A stretch of DNA of 64,000 bases from Brachyspira hyodysenteriae ATCC 27164 (GTDB taxonomy: Bacteria > Spirochaetota > Brachyspiria > Brachyspirales > Brachyspiraceae). The notes beneath the pieces are model-generated. The model was not told where the DNA came from and did not search any database. It saw only the letters and a list, made by a program, of their open reading frames with translations. Positions 44,813 through 53,805 of the stretch are shown in pieces. The stretch covers positions 2,046,001 through 2,110,000 of the forward strand of contig NZ_CP015910.2 in the NCBI RefSeq assembly GCF_001676785.2, written 5' to 3'. Numbering within the stretch: the stretch's first letter is position 1; each line of letters starts with the position of its first letter. Both the position numbers and the translations under genes were made by a program.

Positions 44813-46855
44813 ATGACAAAGAAAAAAGACAGAATAATAACATTTTCACTAATAGTTGTAATTATAATACTAATAAATGCAATAGCAAATCAATTTACCC
44901 CTATGATAGATTTAACTAAAGATAAAGTTTACTCTCTAAGCAAAGAAAGCAAAAATTTAGTTAAAAATTTAAAAGAGCCTATGAGTGTAAAATTTTTTGT
45001 TACACCTAATCTTCCTCCCCCATTTTCTACTTATGAGAAATATATAAAAGATTTATTTGAAGGATATAAAGCAGCAGGCGGAAAAAATATCAGCTTTGAA
45101 GTGATAGATGCTTCAAAACATGGAGATTTAGCTAGTCAGTACAGAATAAATCCTACTCAAATAAGCGTATTAGAAAAAGATCAGACTCAAACTAAAGTGG
45201 CATATATGGGACTTTCTTTTATATACGGAGATTCTATAGAAACAATACCATTCGTACAATCAACTGAAGGTTTAGAGTATAATATAGACACCATAATAAG
45301 AAAGATGATGGATAAAAATGACAGATTAGCAAGATTAGAAAATAATTTGAATGTTTATTATGTGTCATCAAAAGAAATATACGATCTTCTTCCTATAGGA
45401 GCAATGGAGCTTATACCAGATTCTATTATGCAGGCTGTTGCCGATGCTAATAAGGATTTAATGAATAAAGTAAGATTTATAAATGTAGATATGTCTAATC
45501 CTACTGCTGAAAATGAAGAATTATTAAAAAAGCTTAATGTTAAAAAAATTGAATGGGACGATATAAAAGATCCTAATGGAAATATAGTAGCGAATAAAGG
45601 AAGTGCTTATTTTTCATTGATTTTAGAAAACGGAGACGATATAAGACAGCTTTCAACATCATATATATTGTATGGAGCTTTCGACGAAATAAAAAATGAA
45701 ATATCAAAAAACATAGACAGTATGCTTGGACTTAAAGCAACTATAGGATATGTTCAAGGACATGAAGAGGCTAATTACATAACTATACCGCCTCAATTCG
45801 GAGGAAATCCTAATGATGCTTATGACAGCGTAAGCCAATATGTTACAGAAATACAAGGAAATTATAATTTTGAAGCTGTTGATATTGCATTAAATGATAT
45901 ACCTTCAAGTATAGATGCTTTAATAATAGCAGGAAGTAAAACTGCATTCAGCGATTATGAATTATATAAATTGGATCAGTTTATTATGAGCGGAAAACCT
46001 GTATTATTCATGCTTAATGGAGTACAAATTAATCAAGATGATCCTAATGCTCAAATGTACGGACCTAAACTTATACCTGTTACAAACAGACTTAATGAAA
46101 TACTTACTAATTATGGATTCACTGTAGCAGAAAATATGATATTTGATGATAATGCATATAAGGCTCAATTACAGCAGGGTATGCCTGAACAGAAAATGTA
46201 CTATATACCTTTGATAGCTTCTGAAAATATAAATGCTAAAAATGATATAACTAAGAGTATTAATTTACTTCTCACACCTATATCATCAGAAATCGTAACA
46301 AATATGAATAATACAGATATAAAAGTAACACCTCTTATTTATACTAGTGATAAAAGCTGGGTTGAAACAGATAACTTTACTTCTTCTATGACAGGAATGC
46401 CTCAGGATTCAAGCAGATTATCAAAAAGGCTTTTGGCTGCTTCATTTGAAGGAAAAATGAATAGTGCATTTGCCGGAAAAGATATACCTTCATCAACAAA
46501 TGCCCAGAATAATATTAACAGCGGTATAAACAGAATTAATTCTACAACAAGCGGAAAAGTGATAGTTGTTGGTTCTTATGAAATGGCTAAAAACAGTGCA
46601 TATGAGGCTAATAAAATATTCTTAATGAATTTAGTTGATTATATGGCAGGCGACAGCGGACTTATGAGCATAAGAAGAAAAGGAGCTGTATTTAATCCTC
46701 CTTATCAAGTACCTGAAACAGTTAAGCTTTTTGTAAGAGTAATAAATATAGTTATGCTTCCTGTTGCTGTTATAGTATTCGGACTTATGTTATGGAGTTC
46801 CGACAAGAAAAGAAGACAGAATATATTTGAGAAGTTTAACAGAAAGGCAGAATAA
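44813..46855 (+). CDS. GldG-like ABC transporter auxiliary protein
   Basis: 680 residues. An N-terminal transmembrane helix (about 7-28) and a C-terminal one (about 649-668) bound a large periplasmic part. TPMIDLTKDKVYSLSKESKNLVKNLKEPMSVKFFVTPNLPPPFSTYE matches the GldG/ABC_transp_aux start, and GYVQGHEEANY and MSGKPVLFMLNGVQ the later core. GldG partners with an ABC permease (GldF) and ATPase (GldA); in Bacteroidetes these support gliding, and in spirochaetes the role is unknown. No ABC partner gene is adjacent, so it is alone or the partners lie elsewhere. Confidence 0.82.
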   Translation: MTKKKDRIITFSLIVVIIILINAIANQFTPMIDLTKDKVYSLSKESKNLVKNLKEPMSVKFFVTPNLPPPFSTYEKYIKDLFEGYKAAGGKNISFEVIDASKHGDLASQYRINPTQISVLEKDQTQTKVAYMGLSFIYGDSIETIPFVQSTEGLEYNIDTIIRKMMDKNDRLARLENNLNVYYVSSKEIYDLLPIGAMELIPDSIMQAVADANKDLMNKVRFINVDMSNPTAENEELLKKLNVKKIEWDDIKDPNGNIVANKGSAYFSLILENGDDIRQLSTSYILYGAFDEIKNEISKNIDSMLGLKATIGYVQGHEEANYITIPPQFGGNPNDAYDSVSQYVTEIQGNYNFEAVDIALNDIPSSIDALIIAGSKTAFSDYELYKLDQFIMSGKPVLFMLNGVQINQDDPNAQMYGPKLIPVTNRLNEILTNYGFTVAENMIFDDNAYKAQLQQGMPEQKMYYIPLIASENINAKNDITKSINLLLTPISSEIVTNMNNTDIKVTPLIYTSDKSWVETDNFTSSMTGMPQDSSRLSKRLLAASFEGKMNSAFAGKDIPSSTNAQNNINSGINRINSTTSGKVIVVGSYEMAKNSAYEANKIFLMNLVDYMAGDSGLMSIRRKGAVFNPPYQVPETVKLFVRVINIVMLPVAVIVFGLMLWSSDKKRRQNIFEKFNRKAE

Positions 46856-46883
46856 TTGTAAAGCTTTATAATTATTTGTAACT

Positions 46884-46911
46884 TTGACAATTTAAATTCT
46901 TTTGTTATAAT
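46884..46911 (+). promoter_or_regulatory. Promoter of the Rpn gene, predicting a leaderless mRNA
   Basis: TTGACA (46884-46889) and TATAAT (46906-46911), 16-base spacer. The -10 ends 6 bases before the ATG at 46918, so transcription should begin at or next to the start codon. No Shine-Dalgarno is seen. Confidence 0.75.
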
Positions 46912-46917
46912 AAAATT

Positions 46918-47766
46918 ATGAGCAAAACAAAAGATATTAATGTACTTAACGATTATTTTATGCGTTATATGTTTGCAAAAGAAGGACATGAAGGTATTTT
47001 AAAAAATCTCATTAATTCTGTAAGATTGGACTATAATCAAGAGCCATTTGAAGAAGTAAAAGTTTTAAATACTTTTAATCTAAAAGAAACAATTAATGAT
47101 AAACAATCTATAGTTGATGTAAGAGCTGTTACTAAAACCGGTGAAACTGTTTTAATAGAAATACAAAGAATAGGAAATCAGTCATTTGTTTATAGAAGTT
47201 TATACTATTGGTCTAAAGCTTATGTTGCCAATTTGAGAAATAATGAAAAATATAATGATTTAAAACAGGTTATAGTGATTAATATTTTAGACTTTAATCT
47301 GTTAAAAGATATCAATAAAGAACATAGCTGTTATGTTATAAAAGAACTTGAAACTAATCATATACTTACTAATCATCTTGAGATGCATTTCCTTGAATTA
47401 CAGAAATATTTATCTAGTAATTCAAATCTCAAAGATGAATTAGATGCTTGGTTTTATTTTTTAACAAGTAAAGAAAAAATGGAGGATATTATGGAAATAT
47501 TAGTTAAAAAAAATCCTATAATGAAAGAAGTTTATGATGAGTATAACAAATTTGTAAATACAAAAGATTTATTTGATAATTATGCAGAATATGAAAAGAA
47601 TTATTTTGATATTTTAGCTTTAAATGAAGAAAGAATAAAAGGCAGGGAAGAAGGTATAAAAGAAACTAAAATATCTATGGCTAAAAATATGAAAAATAAG
47701 AATATGGATTTAAACCTTATTAGTGAATTAACAAATTTAAGTATAGAAGAAATAAAAAAATTATGA
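46918..47766 (+). CDS. Rpn-family (PD-(D/E)XK) nuclease
   Basis: 282 residues. The PD-(D/E)XK core is Asp67 in SIVDVRAVTKTGETVLIEIQR with Glu81 and Gln83. N-terminal DYFMRYMFAKEGHEGIL and C-terminal MAKNMKNKNMDLNLISELTNLSIEEIKKL are typical of the recombination-promoting nuclease/transposase-associated (PDDEXK_2) family, common in multiple copies in Brachyspira. It cuts DNA and promotes RecA-independent recombination in E. coli; a defence role is also proposed. Intact, with no terminal repeats or transposon context. Its promoter abuts the ATG. Confidence 0.88.
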   Translation: MSKTKDINVLNDYFMRYMFAKEGHEGILKNLINSVRLDYNQEPFEEVKVLNTFNLKETINDKQSIVDVRAVTKTGETVLIEIQRIGNQSFVYRSLYYWSKAYVANLRNNEKYNDLKQVIVINILDFNLLKDINKEHSCYVIKELETNHILTNHLEMHFLELQKYLSSNSNLKDELDAWFYFLTSKEKMEDIMEILVKKNPIMKEVYDEYNKFVNTKDLFDNYAEYEKNYFDILALNEERIKGREEGIKETKISMAKNMKNKNMDLNLISELTNLSIEEIKKL

Positions 47767-47970
47767 GCATATAACCAATTCGCCGAAGGCGGACAGAGTC
47801 ATTTGTTATATATTTTAAGCGAATAATTTTTTATAAATAAATTAAAGAAATAAAAAACTTGTGAGCGTTTAGTAAATTTATTTACTAAACTATAAATGGC
47901 AAACAAGTTTTTTAGTAAATATAAGAAATAGAAAAATTATAATAAAATAAACTATAGAATTAATAAAAAT
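47767..47970. repeat. Gap with nested palindromes
   Basis: A hairpin around CGCCGAAGGCG (about 47783-47793) is followed by an 11-bp outer inverted repeat AAAAAACTTGT/ACAAGTTTTTT (47852-47862 with 47903-47913). Nested within it is a perfect 10-bp hairpin GTTTAGTAAA/TTTACTAAAC (47867-47876 with 47881-47890, loop TTTA). The loop is the complement of the TAAA loops in the 43-kb element. It may end Rpn transcription. Confidence 0.6.
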
Positions 47971-49362
47971 ATGGCTAAGAAAAATAATACTATATTCGTA
48001 TGTGATAATTGCGGAGAAAGCACTATTAATTGGATGGGCAAATGTCCTTCATGCGGTTCTTGGAATAGTTTAAAACCTTTCACAGAACCTTCTCAGGATA
48101 CTAATAAATCCATAAGAGAAAGAACTTCAACATCATCAAGTTCTGACAAGGCTTCATTAACTCCGCTAAAAAAAATAAAAACTAATGATAGAACTAGAAT
48201 ATCAACTAATATAGATGAACTTAACAGAGTATTAGGCGGCGGAATAGTACAGGGAAGCGTTATATTAATAGGAGGAGAACCTGGAATCGGTAAATCTACC
48301 CTACTATTACAAACTGCCTCAAACATTGCTAAAAATGAAAAAGTTTATTATTTCACAGGAGAAGAATCTCTTGAACAAATAAAATTAAGAGCAGACAGAC
48401 TCACATTAGAAGATTCTGACTTTTTAATATCTTCAGAATCTAACTGCGATAATATAATAAACACTTTATTAGATGATACTCCCTCTCTTGCTATAATAGA
48501 CTCCATACAAACTATATACAGTCCGTCTACAAACAGTATAGCAGGATCGCCGGCACAAATAAAGAACTGTGCTTGGGCTTTGATGCAAACTGCCAAATTA
48601 AAAAACATAACAATCTTTTTAGTAGGACATATAACTAAAGAAGGTACTATAGCAGGCCCTAAAATATTAGAGCATATTGTTGACTGCGTATTATATTTTG
48701 AGGGCGATGATAAAGGGATATACAGGATATTAAGAGCCGTAAAAAATCGTTATGGTGCTGTTGATGAAGTTGGTATATTTGAAATGGCAGAAAAGGGCTT
48801 AATGGAAGTAAAAGACCCTTCAAGAGTATTTACTAGAGGAGTTAATGAAACTGTATTTGCTGGAAATGTTGTAACTCCTGTAATAGAAGGAAGCCGAGTA
48901 TTTTGCGTAGAACAAGAGGCATTAGTAGGAAGCAGTGCATTCGGATATCCTAGAAGGCTTACTATAGGTTATGATCAATACAGACTTCTTATTATAATAG
49001 CAATACTGGAAAAAAGAGCACATCTCAATCTTTCAAATCAAGATGTATACATAAACGTAGCTAATGGGCTTAATGTAAAAGAGACTGCAAGCGATTTAGC
49101 AATAGCAATGGCAATAGCTTCAAGTATGTCAGGAATATCTATTCAAAGGACTACTGCTTATATTGGAGAATTGGGGCTTTCAGGAGAGGTAAGACCTGTA
49201 AGATTCATTGAAAGAAGAATAAAAGAGATGCAGAAATTCTCTCTTAAAGAAGTATACATATCTAAAAGAGCTGTAAAAGAAATTAAAAATCCAGGCGACA
49301 TAAAAATAATAGGCATAGATCATATTTCAGAAGCCGTAAAAAGGCTTGGTATTGGAAATTAA
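47971..49362 (+). CDS. radA: DNA repair protein RadA (Sms)
   Basis: 463 residues. The N-terminal zinc ribbon has CDNCGE and CPSCGS (Cys11, 14, 25, 28). The RecA-like ATPase has Walker A GGEPGIGKST. The RadA-specific motif appears as KNRYG (the usual form is KNRFG). A C-terminal Lon-like domain follows (LGLSGEVRPVRFIERRIKE). It drives branch migration of recombination intermediates. No Shine-Dalgarno is visible before the ATG. Confidence 0.96.
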   Translation: MAKKNNTIFVCDNCGESTINWMGKCPSCGSWNSLKPFTEPSQDTNKSIRERTSTSSSSDKASLTPLKKIKTNDRTRISTNIDELNRVLGGGIVQGSVILIGGEPGIGKSTLLLQTASNIAKNEKVYYFTGEESLEQIKLRADRLTLEDSDFLISSESNCDNIINTLLDDTPSLAIIDSIQTIYSPSTNSIAGSPAQIKNCAWALMQTAKLKNITIFLVGHITKEGTIAGPKILEHIVDCVLYFEGDDKGIYRILRAVKNRYGAVDEVGIFEMAEKGLMEVKDPSRVFTRGVNETVFAGNVVTPVIEGSRVFCVEQEALVGSSAFGYPRRLTIGYDQYRLLIIIAILEKRAHLNLSNQDVYINVANGLNVKETASDLAIAMAIASSMSGISIQRTTAYIGELGLSGEVRPVRFIERRIKEMQKFSLKEVYISKRAVKEIKNPGDIKIIGIDHISEAVKRLGIGN

Positions 49363-49496
49363 CATAATAAAAAAACACTTGGGCGGGTGTGCTTTTTCTT
49401 ATAAAAACAATAAATATAAATAAAATTATAATATTAAAAATCGGCCTTAAATAATAAAGGGCGGGGTATGTAAATAAATTTTTTATATAAAAATTA

Positions 49497-50342
49497 TTAT
49501 ACACTTAGTCCTAATTTATTTATATCAATATCTTTAAAACTATTGTCTATTAACATTTTTACAGATTTAACACCAAGTTTCTTTAATTCATCAACTGTTT
49601 CAAAATAACAATTATCTATATTATTACATTGATGAGCATCTGAATTTATTGTAAAAGATACATTTTTTTCTAACAATTTTTTTATAGTATTTTTATTAGG
49701 ATAATGAGCATTCAAATTATTTTTGTTCATAAGTTTAGTATTTATTTCAACTATAGAGCCATTTTTTTCAATAATATCTATAACCTCATCTACTTTTTTT
49801 GTATACCAATCTTCTTCTTCTGTAAAATATTCTTTATTTAAATTATATTTTCTAACCAAATCCAAATGTCCTATAATATCAGGTTTTTGAGTTTCTATCA
49901 TTTTTATAACATTATCATAATATCTAAAAATAACTTCTTTAATATCACCAAAATGCTTTATAGTTTCATTAAAACTATCTCTAGACATATCTATAGGAAA
50001 ATAAGAATTATTACCATCATCAATATAATGTACTGAACCTATTCTATAATCAAGCCCCATTTCTTTATCAGTATCTTTATTTAAATTTGAATAATAATCA
50101 CCTTCTATACCTAAATATACCTGTATTTTATCTTTATAAATATCCTTTGCCTTTTTTATATTCTCTAAATATTTAATAGTATTTTCTTCAGACATAGAAG
50201 TATCATCTATATAAAAATGAGAATGTCCTGAAAAACCTAAGCTTATTAATTCTTTATCTATAGCATATTGTATATTTTCTTCAACTGTATTTTTACCATC
50301 ACAATATTTAGTATGTGTATGCAAATTAGATATATATTTCAT
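49497..50342 (-). CDS. PHP-domain phosphatase (histidinol-phosphatase-like)
   Basis: 281 residues. The PHP metal motifs are present: NLHTHTKYCDG, SGHSHF, GIEGDY, IGSVHY, IGHLDLVR and NSDAHQ. It most resembles HisK-type histidinol-phosphate phosphatases, which complete histidine biosynthesis, but no his genes are near, and other phosphoesters are possible. Intact and monocistronic. Confidence 0.82.
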   Translation of the reverse strand: MKYISNLHTHTKYCDGKNTVEENIQYAIDKELISLGFSGHSHFYIDDTSMSEENTIKYLENIKKAKDIYKDKIQVYLGIEGDYYSNLNKDTDKEMGLDYRIGSVHYIDDGNNSYFPIDMSRDSFNETIKHFGDIKEVIFRYYDNVIKMIETQKPDIIGHLDLVRKYNLNKEYFTEEEDWYTKKVDEVIDIIEKNGSIVEINTKLMNKNNLNAHYPNKNTIKKLLEKNVSFTINSDAHQCNNIDNCYFETVDELKKLGVKSVKMLIDNSFKDIDINKLGLSV

Positions 50343-50426
50343 TTATATTTCCTTATAATATATAAAATAAACAATAATAAAAATATATATTAAAAAATAT
50401 ATTTTTAAATACAAAAATTAAAATAT

Positions 50427-50454
50427 TTGACAAAATAATAATTTAATATATAAT
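50427..50454 (+). promoter_or_regulatory. Promoter of tRNA-Leu
   Basis: TTGACA (50427-50432) and TATAAT (50449-50454), 16-base spacer, 19 bases before the tRNA. Confidence 0.85.
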
Positions 50455-50473
50455 TGTCTTCGTTAATATCTAA

Positions 50474-50555
50474 GCTCGGGTGGTGGAATAGGTAGACACA
50501 ACAGCTTGAGGTGCTGTCGGGTAACACCGTGCTGGTTCAAGTCCAGTCTCGAGCA
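50474..50555 (+). tRNA. tRNA-Leu (anticodon GAG)
   Basis: 82 bases. Acceptor GCTCGGG (50474-50480) pairs with CTCGAGC (50548-50554). Anticodon stem ACAGC/GCTGT holds loop TTGAGGT, anticodon GAG at 50508-50510. A class II variable arm (CGGGTAACACCG) follows, then GGTTCAAGTCC. CCA not encoded. Confidence 0.95.
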
Positions 50556-50581
50556 AATCCACTTTTAATATCATCTAATAA

Positions 50582-51880
50582 CTATTCAGTGTCTGAATCA
50601 TTCTTTTCATCAGTTTTTTCTATTTTATTTACTATAACCTTATCTATTCTAGCACCGTCCATATCAACAACTTCCAAATTTAAATTCTTCCATTCTAAAG
50701 ATTCGCCTTCACTAGGTACATGCTGAAGTAATTCTAAAATCAAACCGCTTATAGTATTATAATTATTTGAAGCATTTTCATCTTCTATTTCAAAATACTC
50801 TAAGAAATCATACATAGGACATTGCCCGTCTACAAACCAGCCTCCGCTCTTTCTCTTTCTAATATCCTTACTGTCTTTTCCTTCTGTTACAGAACCAACT
50901 AAAGCCTCAAATATATCGCTTTGAGTAATCATTCCGTCTATATTACCAAACTCATCAGATACAAGACCTATTTTAGTATTATTCTTTTTCATCTCTTCAA
51001 GAACTAAATAAACTTCCATGTTATTATGAAAGTAATTAGCTTTCTTCACAAACTTTTCTATTTTAGCCTTTGAAGTATTTAATTTATCGAATATATCAGT
51101 TACTCTTACAACTCCTACAATATTATCCAAATTTTTATCAACAACAGGATAAGCAGAAAAAGAATGTTTTGATACTATCTTTTTTATCTCATCATTACTC
51201 ATATTTATATCTAAAAATACCATATCATTTCTATGTGTCATTATAGATTCTATTTTTCTATCTCCCAAAAAGAAAGCCCTCTCTATAATATTCTGTTCTA
51301 TCTCCTTAACTTCTCCCCCTTGTCTGCCCTCTTCTATCATAGATTTTATTTCCTCTTCAGTAACAGGACTTTTATCATCTTTTATACCCAAAACTCTTGA
51401 AACAAGCAATGCGCTATTTGATAATATCCACACAAAAGGAGCACCTATCTTTGCAAGTATTGTCATAGGAGCTGCAACCACTTTTGCTATTCTTTCAGGC
51501 ATTACCATTCCTATTCTTTTAGGCACAAGCTCTCCGAATATCAATGTAAGATATGTTACCAATGCTACCACCAATACCTGAGCTATTAAAGAAGCATAAT
51601 TTAATGGTACATTTATTTTTACAAGTAAATTTGAAACTTCTTTGGCAACTGTATCGCCTGAGTAAATACCTGTTAATATACCTATTAAAGTTATACCTAT
51701 TTGTATTGTAGATAAAAATTTGTCAGGATTATCTGCTAAAGCTAATGCAGTCTTTGCACCTTTATTTCCTTCTTTGCTGTCTTTCATAAGAGAAGATTTT
51801 CTAGCAGAAATTACTGCAATTTCCGACATGGCAAAAATACCATTTAAAAGTATTAACACTATTATTATAATTATATCCAT
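50582..51880 (-). CDS. CNNM/HlyC-CorC family membrane protein
   Basis: 432 residues. The DUF21/CNNM transmembrane domain (MDIIIIIVLILLNGIFAMSEIAVISARKSSL) is followed by two CBS domains (IMTHRNDMVFLDI and IDGMITQSDIFEALVG) and a C-terminal CorC_HlyC domain (VDGQCPMYDFLEYF). This family is often annotated hemolysin, but CNNM homologues are implicated in Mg2+ or other ion efflux, and haemolysis is not to be assumed. Its stop lies 26 bases from tRNA-Leu, convergent. Confidence 0.9.
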   Translation of the reverse strand: MDIIIIIVLILLNGIFAMSEIAVISARKSSLMKDSKEGNKGAKTALALADNPDKFLSTIQIGITLIGILTGIYSGDTVAKEVSNLLVKINVPLNYASLIAQVLVVALVTYLTLIFGELVPKRIGMVMPERIAKVVAAPMTILAKIGAPFVWILSNSALLVSRVLGIKDDKSPVTEEEIKSMIEEGRQGGEVKEIEQNIIERAFFLGDRKIESIMTHRNDMVFLDINMSNDEIKKIVSKHSFSAYPVVDKNLDNIVGVVRVTDIFDKLNTSKAKIEKFVKKANYFHNNMEVYLVLEEMKKNNTKIGLVSDEFGNIDGMITQSDIFEALVGSVTEGKDSKDIRKRKSGGWFVDGQCPMYDFLEYFEIEDENASNNYNTISGLILELLQHVPSEGESLEWKNLNLEVVDMDGARIDKVIVNKIEKTDEKNDSDTE

Positions 51881-52668
51881 TTTGATTTATCCTTAAAAAT
51901 AAAAAAATATTTATTAGATTAAAAAAATTGAAAAAGAAAATAATACGATTTTACAGAGGTAAGTATTAAAATATTTATATAAAAAGAGTAAGTACTGAAA
52001 GTATTATCCTTAATAATAATTAATTTTTGTGATATTCATTATAATATAATTTATATAAAACTTCAAGTGTTTGTAAATAAAATTTTACTATATAGTATTA
52101 TAATATAGTCATTTATTTATACTTTATTTCGTATATATAAAAATATTATAATATTTGCACTTTCGCGAAGCGTGCCTGCGGCGAAAGTGCAAATGTAAAA
52201 TTAGTACTAAATCATATAAACTTTGTTTTACATGTAATATAAATTATTAATTTAAGATAAAATATAGCCCTTTTGCTTCTTTGTGGCAACAAAAGAAGTG
52301 GGGTGTGGGGGCTAGTCCCCACAAATAATAAAACTAAGAAAATAATTTTTGACAGAATATAGTTGTTTGGGTATATACCTAAACAACTACATTTTCTCAA
52401 TTTTTTATTATTTTTGAATGTAATTATAATTTATAAATAATATAAAATATTAAGACATAGTAGTAAAATATGTTTTATCTGTAATATAAATTGTTAATTT
52501 TGTACAATAACAAGTAATCAGCCGCACGTATAGTTGGATATCCATAATAATTTGTAGTACCGTGCGGAAAGCCTGCACGAAGTGTACCAGAGTATAGGCG
52601 AATATTTGACAAACTTAAAAATTTTCAGTATATTATAAAAATTGAATTCATAATAAAAGGAAAATTTG
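51881..52668. repeat. 788-base gap of mosaic repeat modules
   Basis: No gene. It contains a perfect 14-bp inverted repeat around TTCGCGAAGCGTG (52153-52166 with 52181-52194), a CTTCTTT/AAAGAAG hairpin with GTGGGG (52274-52302), and TGGGGGCTAGTCCCCA (52305-52320). All are shared with 391-535. A further GC-rich dyad CCGCACG/CGTGCGG (52522-52528 with 52561-52567) precedes the promoter of the next gene. Confidence 0.65.
52606..52634 (+). promoter_or_regulatory. Promoter of the PP-loop gene
   Basis: TTGACA (52606-52611) and TATATT (52629-52634), 17-base spacer. Confidence 0.7.
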
Positions 52669-53739
52669 ATGAGCGATAAAAAAGCAAAAGCTATTTTACT
52701 ATTATCAGGCGGATTAGACAGTATGCTTGTAGGAGCTATACTAAAAAGAGAAAATATTGATGTTCTTGCTTTGAGATTTGTTACAGGATTGGAATATGCT
52801 GTTATAAAAGAAGAATTACTTGAAATATACAGTGAAGACCCTGCTAAAAAGGCTGCTGATTTTCTTAATATACCAATAAGATTTGTATCATTAAAAGATG
52901 TTTATTTAGATATGTTTTTAAATCCTAAATACGGATACGGAAGTGCTATTAATCCATGTTTGGACTGTCATATATTAATGCTTAAAACTGCTAAAAAAAT
53001 AATGGAAGAGGAAGGTTTTGACTTTATAGCTACAGGAGAAGTTAAAGGACAAAGACCTATGAGTCAGAAATCGCAAGACTTAATCAATGCTATAAAAGAA
53101 AGCGGACTTGATGGAAGATTATTAAGACCATTATCTGCAAAACTTCTGCCTATAACAAAAGCTGAAGAAGAAGGATTGATAAACAGGGAAAATCTTTATG
53201 ATATATACGGTAGAAGCAGAAATGTACAAATGAAACTAGCAGAAGAGTTTGGAATAACAGACTACCCTATTCCAGCTGGTGCAGGCTGTGCTATAGTAGA
53301 TAAAGGATATGCAAGACGATATAATGATCTAATAGCTAATAATGGAAAAGATATACTTAACATAGAGCTTATGCAGTATTTGGCTATAGGCAGACATGTA
53401 AGAATGAATAAAAATGTTAAGCTTTTACTTGGAAGAAATGAAAAAGAAAATGATGCCTTAGAAAAAAGAAAAAGAATAAACTGCATAGTATTAAGACCTA
53501 ATTATAATAGAGGACCTTTAGGCTATTTAGAAATATACGATGATAATGCAGAAAATATTGATGCAGATACAATATATAAATCTGCTATGATAATGGGATA
53601 TTTTTCAAAAGAAGAAAATGAAACTTTATCTATAACAGCATCATATTATAATGACTGCGATGATAAAGAATATAAAAGTGAGATAATAGAAATAAACAAT
53701 AAAGAATCTAAAAACACAAAATTTGAACAGATAGTTTAA
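52669..53739 (+). CDS. PP-loop ATPase of the MnmA/ThiI-like sulfurtransferase group
   Basis: 356 residues. The ATP-pyrophosphatase loop is LLLSGGLDSMLVG near the start. A conserved NPCLDCHILM with two cysteines follows, then DFIATGEVKGQRPMSQ and PAGAGCAIVDKGYARRYNDL. This is the pattern of tRNA thiolation-type PP-loop enzymes related to MnmA/ThiI, but it is not a standard MnmA: it lacks the usual THKD-type region and has its own C-terminal domain. The tRNA or metabolite substrate is unknown. ATG 52669 is chosen over TTG 52666 since AAGG lies 8 bases upstream. Confidence 0.72.
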   Translation: MSDKKAKAILLLSGGLDSMLVGAILKRENIDVLALRFVTGLEYAVIKEELLEIYSEDPAKKAADFLNIPIRFVSLKDVYLDMFLNPKYGYGSAINPCLDCHILMLKTAKKIMEEEGFDFIATGEVKGQRPMSQKSQDLINAIKESGLDGRLLRPLSAKLLPITKAEEEGLINRENLYDIYGRSRNVQMKLAEEFGITDYPIPAGAGCAIVDKGYARRYNDLIANNGKDILNIELMQYLAIGRHVRMNKNVKLLLGRNEKENDALEKRKRINCIVLRPNYNRGPLGYLEIYDDNAENIDADTIYKSAMIMGYFSKEENETLSITASYYNDCDDKEYKSEIIEINNKESKNTKFEQIV

Positions 53740-53749
53740 AATAATAATA

Positions 53750-53774
53750 CCCTTTCAAATTATTCATTTAAAAG
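53750..53774. terminator. Candidate hairpin between convergent genes
   Basis: Eleven-base arms around CCCTTTCAAAT and ATTTAAAAGGG with one mismatch. The T run is weak. Confidence 0.45.
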
Positions 53775-53805
53775 GGCATCACTATAACTTTTAGGATATT
53801 TTTAT

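Noticed and set aside
50582-51880. Calling the CNNM-like protein a haemolysin
   Set aside because: The name is historical; the domains point to an ion-transport-related membrane protein.
52212-52400. A 62-residue frame in the repeat gap
   Set aside because: It only spans hairpin repeat modules, has no ribosome binding site and resembles nothing.
51881-52668. A degraded transposase or prophage remnant
   Set aside because: No frame in the gap carries transposase or phage motifs; only hairpin repeats are seen.
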